A stretch of DNA of 64,000 bases from Triplophysa rosa (lineage: Eukaryota > Chordata > Actinopteri > Cypriniformes > Nemacheilidae): positions 4,665,807 through 4,729,806 of the forward strand of contig NC_079904.1 of assembly GCF_024868665.1 (NCBI RefSeq), read 5' to 3'. This document shows positions 54,746 to 64,000 of this stretch, in pieces; position 1 is the first letter of the stretch; every line of letters starts with the position of its first letter. The notes beneath the pieces are model-generated. The model was not told the origin of the DNA. It was given only the letters and a program-made list of their open reading frames with translations, and did not search any database. The position numbers were made by a program, and so were the translations under genes.

Positions 54746-56914
54746 GACGTATTTTCTACAAAATTTCCCGATAGCTCAAATAAAGAAAATCATAAGTTTA
54801 CCGTTGTGGTGTAAGGAAACAGTTTCCACTGTTTTTATTTTTCACCAAAACAAGTTACAAAGTGTAACTTTAAATAATGCTGTGTTTCTTTTTTTACTAG
54901 TTTTTAGTGCTTTGTGTATGTGTATTTTTTGTGTTGGTTCTGGCTGTTGTGCTAAAAAAAAACCTTCCATTAGCAGGACAATGAAGTATATTCAGTTTGA
55001 GTTAGGAAAATTCAGATATGAGAAAATCTGCTAGCTTCTGGTATGCCATATGCATCAAACAGCAGCAAACAGACTCCATGGCCATGTCTAGTCTATACAC
55101 ACGCTGTGTAATGACAGTGGCTGGGCAGAGCATCCACTTCCTGTCTGTTGGCAGGCGGCCAATGAGGAGCATTCGCAGGGTAACCCGTATGTTCAACTCT
55201 CCTCTTCTCTGTCCTTGTCTCCTTCGAACCCTCATCCCTTCCGCAGTTCTCTCGCCCTCCAAACGTAGCTGCAGCCTCCAGAGGAGGAAGCCCTCAGATT
55301 CTCTGCTGTAATCTTCCTATCACTCCTCTTCATTCTATCATATTCCATGATCCTGTCTGTTACTCTCGTCCTATTGGTCGTGTAAATGACATGCAGATAG
55401 AAGTTTTGCTGTAACTCGCCCTATTTTCCGTGCGAGTGGAGGAGACTCGGTGGCTTTTGATTTACTTGGCTTTCATCTCGGTTCCTTGCCTTTGTTTTGA
55501 TCATCCGTAGTGCGCTCTCAATAATGGCCTAAATAAAGAGGGCTTGTGACACACACAAGGCGCCTCTGTCCCGTCCACATTGTTTGCTAAATAACATGTG
55601 ATTTCCTTCCGATTGAACTCATTTTGACTTTCATTTATGTCGCTGTGGAGGAAATTACATCGTGGCACTAAAACAGGCCTGCCAGGGTTTGATGATGTTG
55701 CTTTGAAATATGTAGTTCTGATGTAAGATATTATTACTGTAATAACGAAATGCATTTTGTTCTATTTTCATGTGAAATGAGATGCTTTGGAAACTTGTAT
55801 ACGTTTCACTTGAGATTCAGATATTGTTATATTTATTGGCATCTATAGCACATCACCTGTCACTTTGTAATTGGAAATATCCGTAAATACATTTGCAATC
55901 GTGTATCAGATGCAAATATCAAAACAAGAGTTCTCAAATTTGATATTGTCAGTATTGAAAAGGATGCTTGAACTATTTTTCATTTTCATGGGCAAACATT
56001 GTTATGTTGTGTGCACAAAAGAAAAGAGGATATTGAAAACAGAGTTCATATCATTTTAATCGGCGTGATGTGAGGAAATGAAATTGTAAGTCATTTGTTT
56101 GATTATAATGTTTTCTGAATATTTTTCCCCCGTAGGTTTATTTGTGATGTCACTGCATTGATATGATGGAATGGATGATGTTATCAATATGGTGATCACT
56201 TTCTGCTGTTTTAAAACAGCACAGGTTTTAAGCCCTGCATTGATGTAAACACGTCAGTTTTGTCTACTAAACTACGTTGCAATCTTGCTTTTGTTATAGA
56301 ACAAAATCATAGTTTGGGTGTGTTTGAAGATGGGCGAATAATAGCTCTTGCTATGAATCTAACAGTAGCTGAGATGTATATTATGATGTACATCATCTTG
56401 ACATCAAAGTCAGTCACACAGCCTGTCAAAACTTCACTGGGTCATATCATATAATCTGACAGCGTCAATCGTAACGGCGGAAAAACTCCCGGCTTATAAT
56501 AGTAGTGTAGTTTGATGCAATTTGCATGTAGCTTCAGGAGAAGATAAAGAAGATAGGTGTGCTGCAGTCTCTGTCTGCGCAGCCCCCCTCATCAGACGTC
56601 TGGGCTCCGTAGGGGTCCACCTGACAGTGTGGCAGTATCAGTGATTTCCTCAGCCCAGGTAACAAATGGGGCAGGCCTTGCTCTGCTACGCTTTCTATCT
56701 AAAAAGTGAATTACCTCTCTAATATCCAGCCTGCTGAGCCGATCAATACAGCGCCTGAGGAACAGATGAGGAGTGACTTGAAACCTTCCTCCAACCCCCC
56801 GCCTTCATTTTCACAGTTTTTCTTTTTGTGTCTTTTTCTATAGTACTGTACACATACACACAGTACAGTGATGGTATAAAGGTGATAATGCAGAACCATA
56901 TAAAAATAAGATGC

Positions 56915-57050
56915 ATGGACGGACAGACAGACAGACAGATATGGATAGATGGATGGATAGACGGATAGATACAGACAGACAGATAGATAGATGGATAGAC
57001 AGATAAACAGACGGGTAGACAGATAAACAAAAAGATAGACAGATAAATAT

Positions 57051-57132
<82 letters not shown>

Positions 57133-57422
57133 GGACAGATTACTTAGATGAATAGAGAGATATACACACATAGGCAGACAGATAAATAGAGATGGATGGA
57201 TGGATGGATAGACAGACAGACAAACGGATAGATACAGAAAGACAGACAGATAAATATACAGATAGACAATTAAATAGACAGACAGACAGATAGATAGATA
57301 TAATTAGATGTAGATAAATAGATAGATATAGATATGGACATAAATAGAAAGATAGACAGACAGATAGACAAAGAGACAGACAGACAAGTGGATGGATGGA
57401 TGGATACAGAGACAGACAGACA
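56915..57422. repeat. compound (GACA)n/(GATA)n microsatellite
   Basis: About 500 bp of mixed CAGA, GATA and GATG tetramers. The purest stretch is 57048-57134, where about 13 CAGA units run directly into about 8 GATA units. The long YLSIYLSVCLSV-type frame on the - strand is an artefact of the tract. Confidence 0.95.
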
Positions 57423-58075
57423 TTGCCTTTATCACGTTAAACTCACAATTTTCATGGCATTATTTATTCTATACATTTTTAGCCAAGCAGCACCTTCTGG
57501 CTCGAACTCCTCCGCCAGGATTCCGATTATACCCCGGCAAACGCTCCACGTTCCTTTACTGACATTTGTGCGTGCGACACGGGCGTGCTTCCCTCCAGTG
57601 CTGAATGTGTAGTCATCGCACTGCAGTATTCATAAATATAAACAATCCTCCATCTGTTAACGCACATTTTGAGATGTCACATCTCAGTCTGTGACAGATG
57701 CATCTGCTTTCATTCCAAACAGGCTCGCGTCTCAGAGGGGCGAGAAAAGACTTGGGAAAAAGAAGCCTGGCGATTAGCAACAGTTTCTTAAGGAAGACCA
57801 CAACAGCGCGTGCTGATATGTTAGGACTGTAACTCTGAATTCATTCAGTTCTGCTAAACAGCCTAATTTCATTCTCTTGTTAACAGACAGACAAAACTCT
57901 TTAGGTGTGCAGCTTCTGGAAAATGAACACAGTGGATGTCTGTGATGTGCCCTTGTATACATAGGGAGATGTTTAGGTGATAGGTGATATTCAGTGTAGA
58001 CTAATATCAGCACAGGGTTTATTTTATTTTATTTTATGAAAAATCTTTTAAATTCAAAAGCAGATTTCAAAACTT

Positions 58076-58308
58076 TTAGGGATAGTTCACCCCAAAAGAA
58101 AAAAGTCATTATTTATTCACCCTCATGTCGTTTAAACCAGTTTTTGACTATTTCTTCTGTGAAACACAAAAGAAGATATTTTGAGAAATGTCTCAGTGGT
58201 TTTGCGTACATAAAATGGAAGTCAAAGGGGGCCAATGTTGTTTGGTTACCAATGTTTTTCAAAATATCTTTTCTGGTCTGCAGAAGAAATAAAGTCGTAT
58301 CCCTTTAA
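58076..58308. mobile_element. TTAAAGGGATAGTTCACC-family MITE
   Basis: Starts TTAGGGATAGTTCACCCC and ends GTCGTATCCCTTTAA. Interior motifs ACACAAAAGAAGATATTTTG and GGGGCCAATGTTGTTTGGTT match other copies. Confidence 0.82.
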
Positions 58309-59082
58309 ACTTATTATTATTATCTCACATTTTTTAACTATATTTTAAAATTATCATCAAATTACCTTCAATTTTTCATTTTTTTTGCTTCGAATATTGA
58401 ATCATTTTCAAAGCAGCTGAAGTTCTTATTGGTCAACAGATGCCTGTGACACTTTCACAAGTATTTGCTGTTTCTGTTTCCAAGCTGTTGAGCTATATTT
58501 CCATGCTAACCTGTAACCTGAGTGCCAGCCTCCATTAACACAAATATTGGGTTGGTGTCCATGGAGTCCATGCTTCTATTTCAGTTAGGATATTTATTGC
58601 TGACCTCCCAGAGTGTCAGTCTGCCGAGAGCAAACCCCCTTCTGAAGACAGGCAATTAAAGACTGTGTGATGCTCCGGGCCTCTCTCAGGTCCTGTGCTC
58701 CTGTAATTACTGTGGCAACTCATCACAGTGAGGTCTGCACGCCCAGCAAATGTCCTTCTCAATGTCTTCTGATTGGAGCTATGACAGAAAACACAACAGG
58801 CTCCTACATTTAAGCATTTGGTAGATGGTAAGACATTGCATGAAGGTATGGGAATTGAAGTAATGGAAGGTGAAGCGTTTTCGAGACATTTGTAAAACTG
58901 TGGTGGTGTGTATTCTCTGACACGTTTGTGGATGCTTGCTGCGCCTGAGATGTCTAGAAGACGTTGGATTATGGAACATGTAGCTCTTATCGCCATCTAA
59001 GCGTAAACAATGTTTCTAGAAAAAGAACACAAAATGCTCACTTTCTAAAACTTTGGCCTCTTGTAATAGGCTTAGTCTCTGT

Positions 59083-59102
59083 AAATAAATAAATAAATAA
59101 AC
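59083..59102. repeat. (AAAT)n short microsatellite
   Basis: Five TAAA units after GTCTCTG. A minor tract. Confidence 0.8.
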
Positions 59103-59474
59103 ATTTTCTTTGCTAGTCTTAATCTTCCATTTAGTTCTGGCCCACTCCAGATATCATGCTTCTAGCCTGGGGGTAAATATTGCTGTAGCTGGCTTGCAGA
59201 AACCCATTTACTGATGGATAAATGATTGACAGTCATCCTGCGGCTGACTTCTACCCATCTTGATCCCCTCCAAATGCCCTCTGATTGCTTTTTGACAAAC
59301 AAACAATCTCTGATGATGGAGAATTATCCAAACGCAGCCTCTGGGTTTTATAAACATGAATAAACGGCACCTGTAAAAAAAACTTTAAAAACAAAACTCA
59401 TTGTAGTGTTTTGAGGAGTTATTGACCTTTTGCAATAACCTGAAAGTGAGGGTTGCCAGATCATGACACCATGA

Positions 59475-59530
59475 TGCAAAGGTGTTGTGGGTGGTTGCCA
59501 GGGCATTGCTGTGCGGTTGCTAGGGAAGTC
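59475..59530. repeat. GTGGTTGCCAGGGCATTGCT short tandem repeat
   Basis: Degenerate units of the form GTGTTGTGGGTGGTTGCCAG / GGCATTGCTGTGCGGTTGCT, about 20 bp each. I recognise GTTGCTAGGG-type arrays as common in cyprinid genomes. A diverged inverse stretch lies at about 22045-22125 (ATCCAGAACAACCTCACC). Confidence 0.55.
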
Positions 59531-59819
59531 TTCTGTGTTGTAGTCATGGGAATATGTTGTTCTATCTTGTTTATTGTGTAAAAACATAGGGAACGTTCTG
59601 CGGGCCAAATTTTACTGCAAATTAATTTGTTCATTGAATAAATTGATGTTCAATATGCCAGACTTTAATTGCATTGCACAGCAAGACTATGGAAATACGC
59701 TCACGCATAGTAGTGGACAAACAAAAAATATTATTTCTTTAGATCTGAAGATGTATTGGCATATTTATATGTTCAACCTGCATATGATGTCAGTGCACCA
59801 AGGAAATAATATTTAAATA

Positions 59820-60110
59820 ATCTTTTGAAGGAAAATTCTGTCTTCATTTTCTAACCCACATGTTGTTCCAAATCTGTATAAATTTCTTTGTTCTGATAAA
59901 CACAGAGAAAGATATCTGGAAGAATGCTTGTAACCCAACAGTCTTGGCCACCATTGCCTACCATAGTAGGAAAAATTGCTTTATAAATTTCTGTGTTCTG
60001 TTGAACACAACAGAAGATATTTTATAAAGGCATACAAACCGTTCTGGGTCACTTTTGACTACCATTGTAAATTTTCCTACTATGATAGTCAATGGTGGCC
60101 ACGAATCCTA
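59820..60110. mobile_element. TTAAAGGGATAGTTCACC-family MITE (ends eroded)
   Basis: The order of motifs is the same as in the full copy at 50797-51199: ATGTTGTTCCAAATCTGTAT, CTACCATAGTAGGAAAAATT, CACTTTTGACTACCATTGTA, CCTACTATGATAGTCAATGG. Neither TTAAAG terminus is preserved. Confidence 0.72.
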
Positions 60111-60649
60111 AATCCAAAAGTGTCTTTTGTTTTGATTGGCCTCACAAGGCATTAGCTCCGTCCACCATCACTCGTAGTATAGCATGCTTTAGAATCACAC
60201 CATAATTCTTGTTGAACCGCCGTCACATCCATCTCCAGACATTGTCCTGACAACCCCTCGCTGTCAGCTCCTCATTCAGGCCGCCCGTGTCCCCCGTTGC
60301 CGTGACTCCATCCCGGACTGAAGGAGAGTAATGGAGAATTGTTTGTCTGTGGGACCCCTGCCGCGTCGCAGATTGAAATTCTGATGCGTTGAGCAGTCAG
60401 TCCTGCTATTTGACTGCTGATGGATTGCATTTATCCACTCGGCTGATGTTCATTAAACCTGTTAGAGAGAGAGAGCAACAAAGCAGAAGAGTGAGGGAAC
60501 ATGTACACTTTATTTAGCCCGTGTATGTCTTTCCCTATGGAAAGAGAGAGAAAATGCAGAATTGTGTGACTAGGCAATGAAGACTCTCTTAGCTAGGTTT
60601 GATATCAGATTCATGGAGTCTGATATGTTTGTTTATTTCATGTTGTATA

Positions 60650-61148
60650 TGTCATGAACGTGGGTGGTGAGGACAAGGACAGAGGACCCAGACGCAGACA
60701 GCGGGTAAGGGGTTAACAAGACGTTTAATAAAATATAAATACAAAACAAACACCCTCGGGGGGGGTAACATAACAAAACATGGCAATGGGAAAAAGGACT
60801 AACTAGTCTAATAATAACACTTGACATAACTACAATAAACTAGACTACACAAAACACAGGAACTCACCACAGATGACGCAAACACAACAGTACAATGAAC
60901 CCGCACAAGACAAGAGACACGAGGTCAATATATAGGGAGATAAATCAAGAGGGGACAGGTGCGGGGCATGAACTAATAATTATCACTAACAAGGAAACAA
61001 GAGGGCAGGAACAATGATGAGACCTGGAGAGAGCATATAGAAGGCCAGAAGTGTCAAAAATGCCTCTCTCCACATGAAACAAGAGGTTCTGCCATGGCTC
61101 TGCCACAAGATCAAGAAAAGCAAGACAAGATGAGGCAGAAACATGACA
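60650..61148 (-). repeat. 3' LTR of the short LTR retrotransposon
   Basis: This 499-bp repeat has TGTCATG and CATGACA ends and shares most of its length with 61837-62329 and, more distantly, with the solo copy at 22666-23216. Shared landmarks include GACCCAGACGCAGACAGCGG near one end and CTCTCCACATGAAACAAGAG near the other. It differs from the partner LTR by scattered substitutions and small indels, so the insertion is not brand new. Confidence 0.85.
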
Positions 61149-61250
61149 GAAGCCCCTCCTTAAGGAGCGGCATCTTGACGCTCCCTAAGGCACAAACCAG
61201 ACAAGGCAAAACAGGGGAACAAGGAAGTCCAAAAAAGTCTACAAGGACAC

Positions 61251-61398
61251 CGACTGGAATGGCCGGCTGACACACGGACTGGAATGGCCGGCTGACACAC
61301 GGACTGGAATGGCCGTCTGACACACGGACTGGAATGGCCGGCTGACACACGGACTGGAATGGCCGGCTGACACACGGACTGGAATGGCCGGCTGACAC
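61251..61398. repeat. 25-bp tandem array (5.9 copies) in the LTR element interior
   Basis: The unit is GGACTGGAATGGCCGGCTGA followed by CACAC. Units start at 61251, 61276, 61301, 61326, 61351 and 61376, and the last is 2 bp short. Copies are nearly identical; one has GGCCGTCTGA. Such uniformity points to recent expansion or ongoing unequal exchange. Because 25 is not a multiple of three, a - strand frame reads the unit in all three phases and gives a 25-residue repeat. Confidence 0.95.
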
Positions 61399-61468
61399 GG
61401 ACAGGATGCCGGCTGGGCAACCGGCTAAGCAGGGCTGGGCATCGACAAGACAAGACAGGATGTCAGTG

Positions 61469-61552
61469 GCTGGGCAGCGCTCTCTGGCAGCTGGGCAGCA
61501 TTCTCCAACGGCTGGGCAGCACTTTCTGGCAGCTGGGCAGCAACTAGGACAC
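61469..61552. repeat. 21-bp tandem array (4 copies) in the LTR element interior
   Basis: Each unit begins GCTGGGCAGC, with starts at 61469, 61490, 61511 and 61532 and a variable second half. On the - strand this reads as a 7-residue repeat of the form CCPAARE. The period is a multiple of three, so the frame is kept. Confidence 0.85.
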
Positions 61553-61670
61553 CGGCTGGATCGCCGGCGGGACAGAAACAACACATAGGATGGGCCGTCA
61601 ACTGGACAGGCCCGGGTACCGGTTGGGATGCCGGCAGGGATCTGTGGCGGGAACAGGACACCGGCGGTCT

Positions 61671-61778
61671 CGACCCTGGAGGGGAACCCGACGACCTCAA
61701 CCCTGGAAGGGAGCCCAGCGGCCCCGACTCTGGAAGGGAGTCCGGTGGCTTCAACCCTGGAAGGGAGTCCGGCGGCAT
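61671..61778. repeat. 27-bp tandem array (4 copies) in the LTR element interior
   Basis: Units start with C(A/G)AC(C/T)CTGGA at 61671, 61698, 61725 and 61752. The copies are more diverged than those in the 25-bp array. On the - strand the array reads as a 9-residue repeat around GLPSRVE. The frame is again preserved by the period. Confidence 0.85.
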
Positions 61779-61836
61779 CGACCCCTCCTGCTGCGATCCC
61801 TCTGTCTGCTGGGTACAAATAATGGCTGGTTCATTC

Positions 61837-62329
61837 TGTCATGACACGGGGTGAGACATGGACAGAGGACCCAAGTGCAGACAGCGGGTAAAAAGTTAAC
61901 AAGACATTTAATAAAATATAAATGCAAAACAAACACCCTCGGGGGGTTAACATAACAAAACATGGCAACGGGAACAAGGACTAACTAGACTAATAATAAC
62001 ACTTGACATAACTACAATAAACTAGACTACACAAAACACAGGAACTCACCACAGATGACACAAACACAACAGTACAATGAACCATCACAAGACAAGAGAC
62101 ACGATGTCAATATATAGGGAGTTTAATCAAGAGGGGACAGGTGCGGGGCATGAACTAATAATTATCACTAACGAGGAAACAAGAGGGCAGGAACAATGAC
62201 TAGACCTGGAGAGAGCATATAGAAGGCCAGAAGGGTCAAAATGCCTCTCTCCACATGAAACAAGAGGTTCTGCCATGGCTCTGCCACAAGATCAAGAAAA
62301 GCAAGGCAAGATGAGGCAGAACCTTGACA
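61837..62329 (-). repeat. 5' LTR of the short LTR retrotransposon
   Basis: This 493-bp repeat is the partner of 60650-61148. It starts TGTCATGACACGG and ends CTTGACA, one base off the expected CATGACA. It is followed directly by GTATA, the right-hand copy of the target duplication. In the - orientation it would carry the element promoter, but no TATA box was assigned with confidence. Confidence 0.85.
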
Positions 62330-63297
62330 GTATAGCAATTCATTTGTTCTAACAGGGGTCAAAGATGTTGTAAACAGGTTACTGTACTTTGCCTGGGTCC
62401 ATGAAAAAATCATTTTAAAATTTAATTAAAGCCATGACTCATGATATGATGTAATGTGCTGTCATTCAATACATGTTTTTCTGTGAACAACCAATGCTTG
62501 CTCTTTGCATTTATACAAGTTTCAATGATTCGTGGAAATCAATTCAACTATTCAGCTTCTTGTATATGTTTTAATAAGAAAGCTCCAGTTTGTATTCTGC
62601 CGAATGAGATGTGCTAGACTTCTCTAAAGAGCCAGACTCCTCTAAAAGAGAGGTTTATTGAGAAACTCCAAGAGCTATTCAGCAGCTGGGGAGAATTTTT
62701 CAGAGACCTACAGTTGTGTCGCTCACGCTGAGATGGACAGTGCAGTCTGAGGCTGGGCAAAACGTCTGCCATTGGTGTGCTCTTTGAAATGGATTAAAAG
62801 TGTTTTATCACGTCACCCACACTGGCTGGGTAAACAGTAGAGCCATTTGTGGAGGCTGGCGAGTGATTGATCCTCCAGTGGCCTTCGAGAAACATAATGG
62901 GGACTCTGACTCAGTCCCCCAGATGACTCTCTCAAAACAAAGTGGAGGCTAAACAAAAAAAGAAGTTTTGGGTGAATCATGAATAGTTCACCATAAGAAA
63001 GAAAAATCATGAGACATGAAAGAGGGAAACTGGAGAGGGAAACTTTCGCTTATGTGTCCTGTGTTTCAGAGATTTATTTATTTATTTTTTGAGAAAAAGA
63101 CAAATATCAGTAATGTCTCATTTCAGAGTCAGAAATGAGACATAGAAGAGCTCAGATTTGCCAAGTATGCATTAAAGTGAATATTATTGAAGATTTCAAT
63201 ATAAATTCAAACATTTCTCATTAGATTTACCCAAATCAGATTATTTTACCTATACAATCAACATTCATTGTACACTTTGAATGTATTTTAAAGGGAT

Positions 63298-63549
63298 ACT
63301 TCACCCAAAAATGAAAATTCTGTCATCATTCATTCCAAACCTGTATAAATATTTGGAAGATCCCCCATTTACTGCCATAGTAGGGAAAATAAATACTATG
63401 GGAATCAATAGGGGATGAGATTTGTTTGGTTACTGACGACTTTCAAAATATCTTCCTTTGTGTTTAGCAGAACAAAGAAATTCATACAGGTTTGGAAGGG
63501 TGAGTAAATGATGACAGAATTTTCATTTTTGGATGAATTATCCCTTTAA
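63298..63549. mobile_element. TTAAAGGGATAGTTCACC-family MITE, full length
   Basis: The ends TTAAAGGGATACTTCACCC and GATGAATTATCCCTTTAA are both intact. The 252-bp interior has CCATTTACTGCCATAGTAGG and its partner CTATGGGAATCAATAGGGG. Confidence 0.87.
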
Positions 63550-64000
63550 CAGTTGTCTCAATTGTTTCTCGTTTTATTTCTCTTGAACAATTCTTTGCGA
63601 AACAGACTAAGTTGACCATCAATACTTTTGTCTTGAGCTATGAAACTGCACTAAAAGGGCAATGAAATGTTCTTTTGGTCCAGTGGCAAGCTTCGACATT
63701 TTGCACATGCACCGAATGCAATGTCATGGATTTGTATCGTAGGTGTGAGCTGTTTTAAAGCTTTGCATGTTTTTTTAAGACTGATGGAATTTGCTTAAAT
63801 ATGTTCTCATTGCAAGCTCTCCCGTCTCAAAGCTGGTGAATAATCCCCGGCTTGTGTAACTGGCATTCAGTCAAATGACCCAGGGTGCCGTGAACACTTC
63901 ACACGCCAGCGTGTGGATCATTAAGACTGAAATGCCACACAAAATTTGTGATTTGAGAAATGTGATTTCTGCCACCAGATTTTGGTGTCTTAATGTCACA

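Larger units (their letters stand above)
61111..61818 (-). pseudogene. low-complexity open frame in the LTR element interior
   Basis: A 236-codon open frame fills almost the whole interior and ends inside the 3' LTR. Its first codon is TTG at 61816-61818, not ATG, so it is not a normal start. The translation is built from the 9-, 7- and 25-residue repeats made by the three tandem arrays plus a short unique tail; no protease, reverse transcriptase, RNase H, integrase or zinc-knuckle motif is visible. Its position just after the 5' LTR is where a gag frame would sit, so it may be a degraded gag start overrun by tandem repeats. It may equally be an accident of GC-rich repeats lacking stop codons. 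Translation is doubtful. Confidence 0.35.
60650..62329 (-). mobile_element. short non-autonomous LTR retrotransposon, complete with target duplication
   Basis: Two direct repeats of about 495 bp (60650-61148 and 61837-62329) flank a 688-bp interior. Each repeat begins TGTCATG; they end CATGACA and CTTGACA, the usual TG...CA of LTRs. A 5-bp duplication GTATA lies immediately outside both ends (60645-60649 and 62330-62334), so the pair inserted as one element. A purine-rich run read on the - strand (AAGGAGGGGCTTC) abuts the repeat at 61148, placing the polypurine tract there and giving - strand orientation: 5' LTR at 61837-62329, 3' LTR at 60650-61148. No reverse transcriptase, integrase or protease motif exists in the interior, so movement would have needed proteins from an autonomous relative, perhaps Gypsy-type. 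A primer-binding site could not be assigned to a tRNA. Confidence 0.85.

Noticed and set aside
56743..57171. 142-codon frame rich in YLSIYLSVCLSV
   Set aside because: Translation of the GACA/GATA microsatellite.
61111..61818. Longest open frame in the window (236 codons, - strand) as a protein-coding gene
   Set aside because: It starts at TTG, lies wholly inside an LTR element, ends in its LTR and consists of translated tandem arrays. No domain is visible. Kept only as a doubtful element-internal frame.
60650..62329. Two independent DNA transposons with TGTCATG inverted ends
   Set aside because: The target duplication GTATA flanks the pair, not each copy, and a polypurine run abuts one copy, so a single LTR-type element fits better.

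Overview
This window looks like teleost fish genomic DNA, most likely from a cyprinid or related species. The evidence is the AT-rich composition with dinucleotide microsatellites, a dense load of short inverted-repeat elements of types I recognise from carp and zebrafish relatives, tRNA-derived SINEs, and two exons of a vertebrate-specific membrane protein family. No bacterial operon, CRISPR array, rRNA or functional tRNA gene was seen.

The only protein-coding content I can support is two consecutive in-phase exons on the + strand (17937-18074 and 21504-21584). They encode 73 residues of an NKAIN protein (Na+/K+-transporting ATPase-interacting), best matched to the NKAIN2 paralogue. The first coding exon and the downstream exons are not visible here. 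The window is therefore read as the end of intron 1 (1-17936), exon 2, intron 2 (18075-21503), exon 3, and more than 42 kb of intron 3 (21585-64000). Very large introns are a known feature of NKAIN2.

The introns are built largely of transposable elements. Region 1-17.9 kb carries MITE-like inverted-repeat elements, several of them nested (2671-2864 inside a larger repeat; 12714-13101 inside 12593-13225), a hAT-like MITE (7924-8202), SINEs and TG/TA microsatellites. Region 18-30 kb holds a solo LTR (22666-23216), a hAT-like element with a perfect 8-bp target duplication (23499-24181) and a three-level nest: a hairpin MITE inside a 1.66-kb hAT-like element with a perfect 8-bp duplication, itself inside another MITE (26043-28227). 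Region 30-60 kb holds more MITEs, foldback hairpins, a SINE and a GATA/GACA tract. At 60650-62329 there is a complete-looking small LTR retrotransposon on the - strand, with two ~495-bp LTRs, a GTATA target duplication and a 688-bp interior made mostly of three different tandem arrays.

Nothing here is convincingly a new biological system. The most unusual objects are the short LTR element with its tandem-repeat interior, the clearly dated nested insertions, and the fact that at least seven internally unrelated repeat families share near-identical TTAAAG...CTTTAA ends. A few unique-looking stretches could be conserved non-coding elements of the locus, but this cannot be shown without comparison to other fish.
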